DNA of 64,000 nucleotides from Megaustenia siamemsis (lineage: Eukaryota; Mollusca; Gastropoda; Stylommatophora; Ariophantidae). The stretch spans positions 34,210,282-34,274,281 of the forward strand of contig JAVIAB010000025.1 of assembly GCA_032433765.1 (NCBI GenBank), written 5' to 3'. The notes under the pieces are model-generated. The model was not told the DNA's origin. It ran no database searches and saw nothing but the letters and a program-made list of their open reading frames with translations. Positions within the stretch are counted from its first letter, which is position 1. Each line of letters opens with the position of its first letter. Both the position numbers and the translations under genes were made by a program. This document shows positions 33,028 to 42,095 of this stretch, in pieces.

Positions 33028-33893
33028 ATGGAGGGAATGAAGCAGGAAGGGTTAATGTGGCAGGCTATGCAAAAGATGGGGAAGTGGTAGAGAGATTAGG
33101 TGGTAATCTACAAATGCAGGAAATAACAAGAAGAGTACCATTGTTTCTGGGAGACCCAGGAAAATTTGAAGAATGGATACAAGCTATAGAATTCTGGGGG
33201 AAATGCAAGCACTTAGCGCAAATGGAATGGAAGGAATTGGCAGTGGCCACGAGTCAAGGTGGAGTAGCTAATTGCATGAGAAGGAGGATAGAAGAAGTGC
33301 AAGAGGAGTCATGGCAAGACTTCAAACTCTATTTAGCAAAACGTTATGGGAAATATAGAGATGAGCAACATGCAATAATGCAATTATCAGGGGCGCAACA
33401 AGGAAGAGACGAAACAATACAGGAGTATGGAGAGAGGGTCAGAGAAATGGCACAAACTGGGTTTGGAGCAGGAGTAGAATCAGAACATGTGAATAAACTA
33501 TTGATAGCAAAATTCATAGAAGGAATTCGGGATAAAGGGTTAAAATTGATGCTGGCAAGAAAAAGATTATCAACAATTTCCCAGTTGATAAATGCGGCAG
33601 TTGAAGAAGGGTTAACAAAAAGATTTGAGGAGGAACAAAGACAACATAAACAAACGAGGATGGTATACAGCCAAGAAAGTCCAATGGAGGTGGATCAGGT
33701 GAGACTAGGAAGAGAACGACAAAGAGAAACAAGAGTAATCAATACAGTACAAGAAGTGAGAAGGTGTTACGGCTGTGGAAGGAGAGGACATATTGTTAGA
33801 CAATGTAGAGAAAGAGGAGGTAGACAAGAGAGACAAGGAAAATATCAGTTCGCGGGAAACGGATCAGGTACTCAAAGAACCAGGCGATTTTGA
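33028..33893 (+). CDS. gag: Retrotransposon Gag (capsid and nucleocapsid)
   Basis: Gag would form the cytoplasmic particle that packages the element's RNA. The main frame is 33057-33893, about 278 codons. It contains a retrotransposon capsid domain (FLGDPGKFEEWIQAIEFWGK near 33145-33205; WQDFKLYLAKRYGKYRDEQ near 33310-33370) and one CCHC zinc knuckle, C-x2-C-x4-H-x4-C, at 33765-33806. The C-terminus is very basic. This frame has no ATG at its beginning. The nearest ATG, at 33028, lies in another frame that stops near 33090, so either a small indel at about 33070-33085 has disrupted the start or initiation is unusual. The length is short but within the Ty3/Gypsy range. Pol follows in the -1 frame. 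Confidence 0.85.
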
Positions 33894-36800
33894 GTACACA
33901 AACAAAGCCTGAACAAATTGGACAATATAGAAGAAGAGGGGATCCATGCTCGTGTATAGTACAGATAAAGAAGCACAAATTTAGGGCAATGATAGACACG
34001 GGAGCGACCATCAGTGTCATTAAAGAAAGTGCATATAGGATGCTAAAAGAAAAAGGGAGAATATATAAAACAACAAAGCAACTGGAATCCATAAGTGGAC
34101 AACAGTTACAGGTGGTAGGAGAAGCATGGATAGAAATACAGATAGGGAAGTGTAAAATGCAACAAAAATTTGTAATAATAAGGAAAATGAATAGAATGAT
34201 GGTGCTAGGTAGGGACTGGCTGAATAAGAATAGAATAATAGTGAACTATAGAACACAGAGGTTGAAGATAGGGAAAGTGGAAATACCAATGGAAGATGAC
34301 ATACACATGTCAACGTTAGTTAGAGCAAAGGAAGATATAATACTAAAACCACAGACGGTACACATTGTAATAGCGAAAATAAAACGAAATGAATACGTTA
34401 AACCAGGCATGGCAGTAGAAACTACGAAAGCGAAGGAGATAATGGAGGAACCAAGCATAAGAGTCATTGATGGGGTAGTAACGATAAGCAAAAGAAACAC
34501 GTGCCCAGTAATGATAATTAACTACTCAGGAAAAACAATAAAGGTAGGAAAAGGAAAAGTTATTGCACAGATCAAACGACAACAGATGAATAAATTAGAT
34601 GCACGGGAAAAAGGGCAAACGAGGGAAGATAGACAATCAACAGAGGAGAGGAGGAGAAGAGAAAGGCAAAAATACCTAGAATGGGTAAGACAGAGATTCA
34701 GAAGAGACAACAAAGAGAAAATACAAGAAGAAACAAGAAATACAGAAGAAATGGTAAACACAGCAACAAAACAAGTTAAATTGACAAAGGAAAGGAAAGA
34801 ACAATTAATAAAACAAATACAAGCTAAGGAGGTTGATAAGGAGCATGTACAAAGGTTAGTGTTGAGAAATCACGACATGTTCGCACTAACAGACTTTGAG
34901 TTAGGGAGGACACAAACAGTAGAGTTAGAAATAGACACGGGAACAGCACAACCAACAAATGTGAGAACATATCGAACGCCACTAAAAGATAGAGAAGTAG
35001 TAGAAAGCACGATAGAGGAAATGTTAAAGGCGGGAATAATCACCAGGACAACATCTCAATGGTCGTCACCGGTAGTAATAGTGAAGAAAAAGGATGGAAC
35101 AAAGAGATTTTGTTGTGACTATAGAGCATTGAACCAGGTAACAAAGGACATTAGTTACCAAATGCCGAGGGTGGACGACATAATAGCGTTATTCCAAGGG
35201 ACAAATTTCTATACGACCTTAGATTGCAAGTCTGGATATTGGGCCATCCAGGTAAAGGAAAATACCAGAGAAAAACTTGCGTTCAACACCCACGTAGGAA
35301 CATTCACGTGGAATGTAATGCCATTTGGCTTAAAAGGGTCCCCGGCAACATATATGAACCTGATGAATCAAGTATTGCAAGGATTAGGAAATTTTGCACA
35401 AGCATACGTAGATGACATCATAATTTTTACGAAGGGCAACAAAGAACAACATGTTCAACACATCAAAACGGTAATTGAAAGGTTAAGGCAGCATGACATA
35501 AAACTTAAATTAAATAAGTGTCAGTTCTTGAGAGAAGAAGTTAAATATCTAGGCTTTATAGTCAACAGAAAAGGGATACTACCGGATGGAGACAAGGTAC
35601 AAATAATTAAACAGATGCAACCACCAACAAAAGTGAGAGAGGTGCGAAGTTTCTTAGGGATGTGTGGATATTATAGGAGATTTATACCAAGATTTGCAGA
35701 GGTGGCAGAACCACTAACAACATTAACAAAGAAATTTGTGAAATTTCTGTGGTCGCCAAGGTGTCAGGAAGCGTTTGACATACTTAAAGAGGGATTGGTA
35801 AAGGTACCATTTTTAGCACATCGCAGCAAAGAGGGCAGAATGATTTTATACACTGATGCATCGGATGGGGCGATAGGAGCATGCCTGGTGTGCGAAAAGG
35901 AAGTAGACACCAACACGGGAATAATGAAAAAGGAAGAGTGGCCAATTTATTTCTTATCTCACAAGCTGAATAGAACACAAATCAGATGGCCCACCATAGA
36001 AAAGGAGGCATATGCAATTCACTATGCAATGCAGAAACTACATTTTTATATATATGGACAACCCATAGTGATAAGAACTGATCACAAACCGCTAAAAGCA
36101 ATATTAGAATCTCCCATAAAAAACAGGAAAATAGACACGTGGTCGCTAACATTACAGAACAGTGGAGCGAAAGTAGAATATATAGAGGGGGCAAAGAACA
36201 TTTGTGCAGACTGGTTGTCAAGAATGCCGAGCAATAAAGAGGAAGAGGTAATACAAGAAGGATCAGGGACGGACGTCGATGACAGAATGTTCCAAATCAA
36301 CATAATAAACACTAATAAAGTGAGACAAGGAAACACAACTACAGAGGAAGAAGAAGAGAAGGAAGCGGAGAGAACGCAAAACGAGTCAAATATAATAAAA
36401 CAGCAGAAGAGAGATAGAGAACTAGGGAGAATAATAAAAGACATAGAAGGAGGTAAAGCAAAGAAATGGAAGAAATTTATCATAGACAAGGACGGGATAT
36501 TGGGATACACAGGAAGCGGGGACAACATACAACTGAGGGTGTGTGTCCCCCAAGAATATAAAGAGCAACTGTTAAAAGTATATCACGAAGAAAATGGACA
36601 CATGGGACGGGATAAGATGTTGGATGCGATAAAATTAAAGTATTATTGGACAGGACTATATAGGTCAGTAGATGAACACACAAGGAAATGTAGAATATGC
36701 AAGACAAGGAATTTGGTAGAAAAAGGAGGGCCAATAATGACGATGGAGAAGCAGTATTTTCCAATGCAGAAAATCAGCATGGACATCACGGGACCGTATC

Positions 36801-38191
36801 CCACCACCATATCGGGAAATAAATATATACTGCATGTGACAGACTGTTATAGTAGATGGCCAGAAAGCATACCAATAGCGAATAAAGAAACAGACACCAT
36901 AATAAACATATTATTAAACAACATAATTCCCAGATATAGTTGCCCACAAAGCATTTTGACTGATAATGGAGGAGAATTTACAAGTACAAAATTTAAACAA
37001 ACACTACAAAAATTAAATATCCAACACATTAGAACATCAGTATACAACCCCCAGGCAAATGGAATCAATGAAAGACAACACAGAACGCTGAACGATATCA
37101 TATCAAAACTGACCAGAGGACAGGAACTAGAGTGGGATGAAAAATTGAATCAAGCATTAGCAGCAATTAGAATGAACAGGAATGAAAGCACACAATTTTC
37201 CCCATTTTTTTTACTCTATGGGAGACACCCAATGTTACCAATAGACAACCTATTACAGCCAAGAAGAAGGTACATGGGGGAGGAGATACACGAGATAATA
37301 TTACAACAAATGCACGAAACACAGAAAATGGTATGGAGGAATTTAAAGAGAGCAGAGAAGAAAAATCAGCAGAAAAGTAAAGATAAGGAAAAATTGGACT
37401 ATACAGTAGGAGATAGAGTATACTATAAAAACCAAACAGCTACATCGAAAATCAGTCCGAAGTGGAAAGAGGGCTACGTAGTAATAAGAAAAACGGGGGA
37501 AGCGAATTATGTCATTAAACATATATATAGTAAAAAGGAGATAAGGACACATAGAAGGAATATAAGAAGGGACGATGTACTGTGGTCAGAAAAAGAACAA
37601 GAGCAGACAGATAGACCAAGGAGGAAATGTACTATATACAGGGGAATTGAATCTACGGAAGACACACAAGGTGAAGAAAAGAAGAGTAAAAAAGATACGA
37701 ACAACCAAATGGAGGAAACAGATGATATAGATGAAAGTACAAACGAAAGTAAGGAGGAACAAGGGGAGAGTAGCGAAGATACACGAGACCAAATAGAAGA
37801 GGCACCTTACAGAAATACGAGGAGCCAGGTAAGGAGGAGGCAAGAGACAGATTATAGAGATGAAAGTACAAACGAAAGTAAGGAGGAACAAGGGGAGAGT
37901 AGTGAAGATACACGAGACCAAATAGAAGAGGCACCTTACAGAAATACGAGGAGCCAGGTCAGGAGGAGGCAAGAGCAAAGAGTAAGAAAAGAAAGGGAGA
38001 CATCATCAGAAGACGATATACCAAGACCGGAGAGGCGAGTGAGGGTAAATCGCAGAGAATCACCAGAGGAAAAGAAAAATAAGGAGCAAGACAGTGAGCA
38101 GTGGGAAAGTGAAGAAAATGATGAAATAATAGAGCAGGACGAGCAATGGGAAACAGTAGGTCAGGGAGATAGTAATGAGGAAAGGGGGTAG
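33824..38191 (+). CDS. pol: Retrotransposon Pol: protease, RT, RNase H, integrase
   Basis: The frame is open from 33824 to the TAG at 38189-38191 and overlaps gag by ~70 bp in the -1 frame, so Pol is probably made by -1 frameshifting. Residues counted from codon 33890. Aspartic protease: DTGA with D36 (33995) and VLGRDWL near 105. RT: KKKDGTKRFCCDYRALNQV, LDCKSGYWAIQV, MPFGLKGSPATY and YVDD at 506-509 (35405-35416). RNase H: YTDASDGAIGAC with D656 and RTDHKPL. Integrase: zinc-binding H899...C934-x2-C937 and D965, D1025, E1061 with 35 residues between the last two. A GPY/F-like region (ISPKWKEGYVVI) is followed by a ~200-residue charged tail with a duplicated 43-residue segment (37730-37973). 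All catalytic residues I looked for are present. No ATG starts it, as expected for a frameshift product. Confidence 0.93.
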   Translation, partial: TRETRKISVRGKRIRYSKNQAILSTQTKPEQIGQYRRRGDPCSCIVQIKKHKFRAMIDTGATISVIKESAYRMLKEKGRIYKTTKQLESISGQQLQVVGEAWIEIQIGKCKMQQKFVIIRKMNRMMVLGRDWLNKNRIIVNYRTQRLKIGKVEIPMEDDIHMSTLVRAKEDIILKPQTVHIVIAKIKRNEYVKPGMAVETTKAKEIMEEPSIRVIDGVVTISKRNTCPVMIINYSGKTIKVGKGKVIAQIKRQQMNKLDAREKGQTREDRQSTEERRRRERQKYLEWVRQRFRRDNKEKIQEETRNTEEMVNTATKQVKLTKERKEQLIKQIQAKEVDKEHVQRLVLRNHDMFALTDFELGRTQTVELEIDTGTAQPTNVRTYRTPLKDREVVESTIEEMLKAGIITRTTSQWSSPVVIVKKKDGTKRFCCDYRALNQVTKDISYQMPRVDDIIALFQGTNFYTTLDCKSGYWAIQVKENTREKLAFNTHVGTFTWNVMPFGLKGSPATYMNLMNQVLQGLGNFAQAYVDDIIIFTKGNKEQHVQHIKTVIERLRQHDIKLKLNKCQFLREEVKYLGFIVNRKGILPDGDKVQIIKQMQPPTKVREVRSFLGMCGYYRRFIPRFAEVAEPLTTLTKKFVKFLWSPRCQEAFDILKEGLVKVPFLAHRSKEGRMILYTDASDGAIGACLVCEKEVDTNTGIMKKEEWPIYFLSHKLNRTQIRWPTIEKEAYAIHYAMQKLHFYIYGQPIVIRTDHKPLKAILESPIKNRKIDTWSLTLQNSGAKVEYIEGAKNICADWLSRMPSNKEEEVIQEGSGTDVDDRMFQINIINTNKVRQGNTTTEEEEEKEAERTQNESNIIKQQKRDRELGRIIKDIEGGKAKKWKKFIIDKDGILGYTGSGDNIQLRVCVPQEYKEQLLKVYHEENGHMGRDKMLDAIKLKYYWTGLYRSVDEHTRKCRICKTRNLVEKGGPIMTMEKQYFPMQKISMDITGPYPTTISGNKYILHVTDCYSRWPESIPIANKETDTIINILLNNIIPRYSCPQSILTDNGGEFTSTKFKQTLQKLNIQHIRTSVYNPQANGINERQHRTLNDIISKLTRGQELEWDEKLNQALAAIRMNRNESTQFSPFFLLYGRHPMLPIDNLLQPRRRYMGEEIHEIILQQMHETQKMVWRNLKRAEKKNQQKSKDKEKLDYTVGDRVYYKNQTATSKISPKWKEGYVVIRKTGEANYVIKHIYSKKEIRTHRRNIRRDDVLWSEKEQEQTDRPRRKCTIYRGIESTEDTQGEEKKSKKDTNNQMEETDDIDESTNESKEEQGESSEDTRDQIEEAPYRNTRSQVRRRQETDYRDESTNESKEEQGESSEDTRDQIEEAPYRNTRSQVRRRQEQRVRKERETSSEDDIPRPERRVRVNRRESPEEKKNKEQDSEQWESEENDEIIEQDEQWETVGQGDSNEERG
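37730..37973 (+). repeat. Duplicated 129-bp coding segment in the Pol tail
   Basis: Two nearly identical in-frame copies of 43 codons beginning DESTNESKEEQGESSEDTRD. Acidic then basic composition suggests a disordered tail. The 129-bp period equals that of the LTR array, but the sequences are unrelated. Confidence 0.9.
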
Positions 38192-38338
38192 AGTAGAGTA
38201 AAAGAAAAGGAGAGGAGCGGCCTACAGAAGTTCTGTCAAGGGCCCTGACGGAAATTGTGAAGGCGGCTCCGACTAGAAGTTAGAGTGAAAATTAAGAAGA
38301 TGATAGGACACATTAGTTATTATGATGGATAAATAACT

Positions 38339-38358
38339 AAAAAGGGGTAGGAAGGTGG
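38339..38358 (+). promoter_or_regulatory. Polypurine tract
   Basis: Purine-rich run aaaaaggggtaggaaggtgg with two T interruptions lies directly against the 3' LTR, the expected primer for plus-strand synthesis. Confidence 0.8.
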
Positions 38359-40428
38359 TGAAGAAGAGTGATAGGTGGGAGATGTGGTCAAGGGGACGTA
38401 ATGATGAAAATTAAGGAGATGTTGAGAGGGGAGATAAGGGGAACATTTAGATGTAATTAGAAGCGACAGACCACGGGGAAATCATGCAAGGGGAGACAGG
38501 GGGACGCAGGAGATTTAGTAGGAAAGCGTGCAAGACGAGGTACATGAGTGAACGAAATTGAAGAGAAAGAACTAGTGAGAATATAATTCATTCGAGCTGG
38601 AGTCGAGGCCAGATGCAGACGTGGTGTCCGACAGGACACAACGAGACTGTGGGCAAGGAACAGTATGAAACAGATTCTGGGTTACAGGTTAGTGTATGGC
38701 CAGTAGTCGAACTAGATAGTTGAGTCACTAAGTTACGGTAGAGATAGATTACAACAACTAGTGATCTGATGATCGTAGTAACAGGCTAGTCATCAAGTGA
38801 GAGATAGCTAAGTTAGTTAACTGCAACTAGGTCTAAAGTAGACAATGCATATCAAGTTGAACTGTCGGCTGTGTGCCATTAGGACAGAATTTAGAAATCT
38901 GCATCAGTAGACAATGTATATCAAGTTGAACTGTCGGCTGTGTGCCATTAGGACAGAATTTGGAATTCTTCATCAGTAGACAATGCATATCAAGTTGAAC
39001 TGTCGGTTGTGTGCCATTAGGACAGAATTTGGAATTCTTCATCAGTAGACAATGCATATCAAGTTGAACTGTCGGCTGTGTGCCATTAGGACAGAATTTA
39101 GAAATCTGCATCAGTAGACAATACATATCAAGTTGAACTGTCGGCTGTGTGCCATTAGGACAGAAACTAGAGGCCTTCATCAGTATTAAGGTTTCAAGAT
39201 GAACTATCGGCTGTGTGCCGTGATTATCAATATAGGACTCTTCATTATTAGCAAGAGTTCAATGTGACTGTCGGCTGAGTGCCGTTATCAAATAACTAGA
39301 GGCCTTCATCAGTATTAAGGTTTCAAGATGAACTATCGGCTGTGTGCCGTGATTATCAATATAGGACTCTTCATTATTAGCAAGAGTTCAATGTGACTGT
39401 CGGCTGAGTACCGTTATCAATTAACTAGAGGCCTTCATCAGTGTTAAGGTTTCAAGATGAACTATCGGCTGTGTGCCGTGATTATCAATATAGGACTCTT
39501 CATTATTAGCAAGAGTTCAATGTGACTGTCGGCTGAGTGCCGTTATCAAATAACTAGAGGCCTTCATAAGTGTTAAGGTTTCAAGATGAACTATCGGCTG
39601 TGTGCCGTGATTATCAATATAGGACTCTTCATTATTAGCAAGAGTTCAATGTGACTGTCGGCTGAGTGCCGTTATCAAATAACTAGAGGCCTTCATCAGT
39701 ATTAAGGTTTCAAGATGAACTATCGGCTGTGTGCCGTGATTATCAATATAGGACTTTTCATTATTAGCAAGAGTTCAATGTGACTGTCGGCTGAGTGCCG
39801 TTATCAAATAACTAGAGGCCTTCATCAGTATTAAGGTTTCAAGATGAACTATCGGCTGTGTGCCGTGATTATCAATATAGGACTCTTCAGTATTAGCAAG
39901 AGTTCAATGTGACTGTCGGCTGAGTGCCGTCATCAAATAACTAGAGGCCTTAATCAGTGTTAAGGTTTCAAGATGAACTATCGGCTGTGTGCCGTGATTA
40001 TCAATATAGGACTCTTCATTATTAGCAAGAGTTCAATGTGACTGTCGGCTGAGTGCCGTCATCAAATAACTAGAGGCCTTAATCAGTGTTAAGGTGTTAA
40101 TCGGTGTTCTTGTTTACAATTGGTTATCATACATGACTTAGTGGCGGACGCCATGGCAGTATGTGCAAGCTGTTAATGTATTAAACTGTTGTTTATTATT
40201 CCTGGTGTTGTTACTTGCTGCGTTGGAAGGGTGACTGATCCTGCGATGAACGAGTCTGGAGTGTCGAGTACAGAACACAACGCGAAGTCAGTCCACGAGA
40301 AGGCGTGAAGCCTGATCCTGAGTGTACCAAAACAAGTATCTAGAGGCCCAGACAGTCCATGCCCCAGATGTTGCAGTAAAATGACCAGATAGTGATTGCT
40401 AGAGAAGAAGCAATAATAAGCGTTTACA
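38359..40428 (+). repeat. 3' LTR (2,070 bp)
   Basis: Starts TGAAGAAGAGTG and ends CGTTTACA. Contains ~5 copies of the 69-bp unit (38833-39168) and ~7 of the 129-bp unit (39169-40095). It lacks ~170 bp corresponding to 30806-30975, and its last ~100 bp (40329-40428) differ strongly from the matching 31199-31300 apart from short shared strings (atgccccagat, cgtttaca). The end was fixed by TG...CA and the TACA duplication. Confidence 0.88.
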
Positions 40429-40502
40429 TACACACTAAGATATGAGATATGACTAAACACATATACATTTAAAGATATGAGACATGATTAACACGGACAC
40501 TC
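40429..40502 (-). mobile_element. Composite retroposon, copy B, remaining 5' portion
   Basis: Minisatellite sequence (tacacactaagatatgagat, acatgattaacacggacac) matching 15722-15796 in copy A. With 27875-28629 it makes one element split by the LTR retrotransposon. Confidence 0.85.
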
Positions 40503-41345
40503 CATTTAGACTTGATCTGAGCTTTACGTCACATTGGTGCTGTTCATGACCGATCTTGGAATTCCTTGACGCAAGTTATTTCCATGTTACTTATTAATGT
40601 AAAGTACTTCGTCAGCCAAAGTTTTATCTCTTTAGGAAATTTGCACCGCGTTTTGTTCGTCGTAAGCTGCTTTCACTAGAGTAATTATGAATCTAAATGG
40701 AGCGAAATTGTGTGTACGACATTTTTGTGTGCTACGTCATCGTAATGGCTCATCATACATCCCTTGACCGGCCGTACGATAATCTTACGGTCTGTTGTTT
40801 GATGTGCGACATGGATAATCTGACGACTGTGTGTCTAAATGTTCGGAATTGGAGTCAACAACGATGGCCTGACATCATCAAGAGCTATACATTTTTAAAA
40901 AAAAAATACGACGATTATCATTTTCAAAGAACGTGAACTTACAGCATATTGTTTACAGGCGGCGGGAACAATTGAAGGCTATGCATGAAAAGTGTTCCTT
41001 GTTACAGTTTTCTCATATTCCAAGTCCGACTTGTTGCAGGAGCTACTGAGTTAAGTGCTCTGTGCACACCATGAGCTGTGTGTCTCATCCGTTTTGATCA
41101 CGTTTCGATATTCCAAATGTTTACGATGAATGATGATATCATATGACAGGGAACATTGGCTGTGTTCACTTTCTGCGCGGTTTCACCTTATGTCTTTTGG
41201 CGTGTGCTGAGACTGCTACGATGGGGACTACAGTTACCTTTCTTTGTGTGGGAGATGGGATATTAATTTGGATGATTGCGATGGCAAGGGCGGTTGAGCA
41301 ATTAAGGATTTTAATTCGTTTGCAGTGATACCGGGGCCTTCCATA
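40503..41345 (+). repeat. Repeat X, copy 1, right part
   Basis: Continues 27647-27874 after the nested insertions; starts with the duplicated catttagactt. Matches the copy at 58398-60036 in reverse complement (aaatttgcaccg, tgtgctacgtcatc, gacttgttgcaggagct, gcagtgataccggggccttc). It lacks ~560 bp present in copy 2 (58957-59519). Short open frames (40697-40936, 41143-41328) are not conserved in copy 2. Function unknown. Confidence 0.8.
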
Positions 41346-42095
41346 ACCAAATCTTTGTGTGTGTCTGTGTTTAGTCATATCTTAGTGTGTATCTGTGTTA
41401 GTCATGTGTCATATCTTTGTGCGTGCATGTCTGTGTTAGTCATATCTCATATCTTTGTATGTATGTCTATGTTAGTCATATCTCATATCTTTGTGTGCAT
41501 GTCTAAGTTAGTCACATCTCATACCGTTGTGTGTGGATGTCTATGTTAGTCATGTCTCATATATTTGTGTGTATGTCTATGTTAGTCACATCTCCTATCT
41601 TTGTGAGTGCATGTCTATGTTAGTCATGTCTCATATCTTTGTGTGTTTGTGTTAGTCACATCTCATATCTTAGTGTGTGTGTTTGTGTTAGTCCTATCTC
41701 ATATTTTAGTGTGTGTCAGTGTTAGTCATGCCTCATATCGTTGTGTGCATGTCAGTGTTAGTCACCTCTAGTGACTCGGGCAGATGGTGCTCGTAAACCT
41801 GGGAGGGCAGACCATCTAAGGGGAGAATCCCCCTACAGAAAAGATCATCTGCTGCCTTGCAGGAAGATTGGGGACATCAAAGGCTAAGGAAAGAAAACCT
41901 GAATAAAATGCTGGCTGAAATCGGATGCACTTGGCCATTGGCGCAGAACACAGTGCAACGTTTTAACAGGTATTCAATCAAAGTGGATCTAACAGACTCT
42001 AATTATGATGTTCTGTCTGTGGGGTCGATCAATTCACTTAAACAGACAGCTGTCTTCATGTGAGAGTTTGGAGTCTTACTCTGATTGAGTCCTGA
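41346..42095 (+). mobile_element. Composite retroposon, copy C
   Basis: Plus orientation. Minisatellite at 41346-41765 (tcatatctttgtgtgtatgt units), then the ~340-bp LINE-like module (tctagtgactcgggcagatg onward) and the 3' terminus ctctgattgagtcctgattg with a short (GA)n run. One frame of the module reads LQEDWGHQRLRKENLNKM and NSLKQTAVFM, echoing HVLQDW and DSLKQTADYM of the RNase H LINE at 26570-26690; it is a decayed LINE C-terminus. The 38-bp satellite follows immediately. Confidence 0.8.

Larger units (their letters stand above)
28630..40428 (+). mobile_element. Ty3/Gypsy-type LTR retrotransposon, 11.8 kb
   Basis: Complete element: LTR with TG...CA ends, a putative primer binding site, a 1.7-kb repetitive leader, gag, pol (protease, RT, RNase H, integrase in that order), a purine tract and a second LTR. 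It is inserted in the minisatellite part of composite retroposon B and flanked by TACA. Protease-RT-RNase H-integrase order places it in Ty3/Gypsy. There is no envelope frame. The LTRs differ by tandem-repeat copy number and two replaced or deleted segments, so it is not brand new, although pol is uninterrupted. Confidence 0.93.

Noticed and set aside
34020..37978. Numerous minus-strand frames of 60-150 codons opposite pol
   Set aside because: Shadows of the pol reading frame with hydrophobic-biased composition; no domains.
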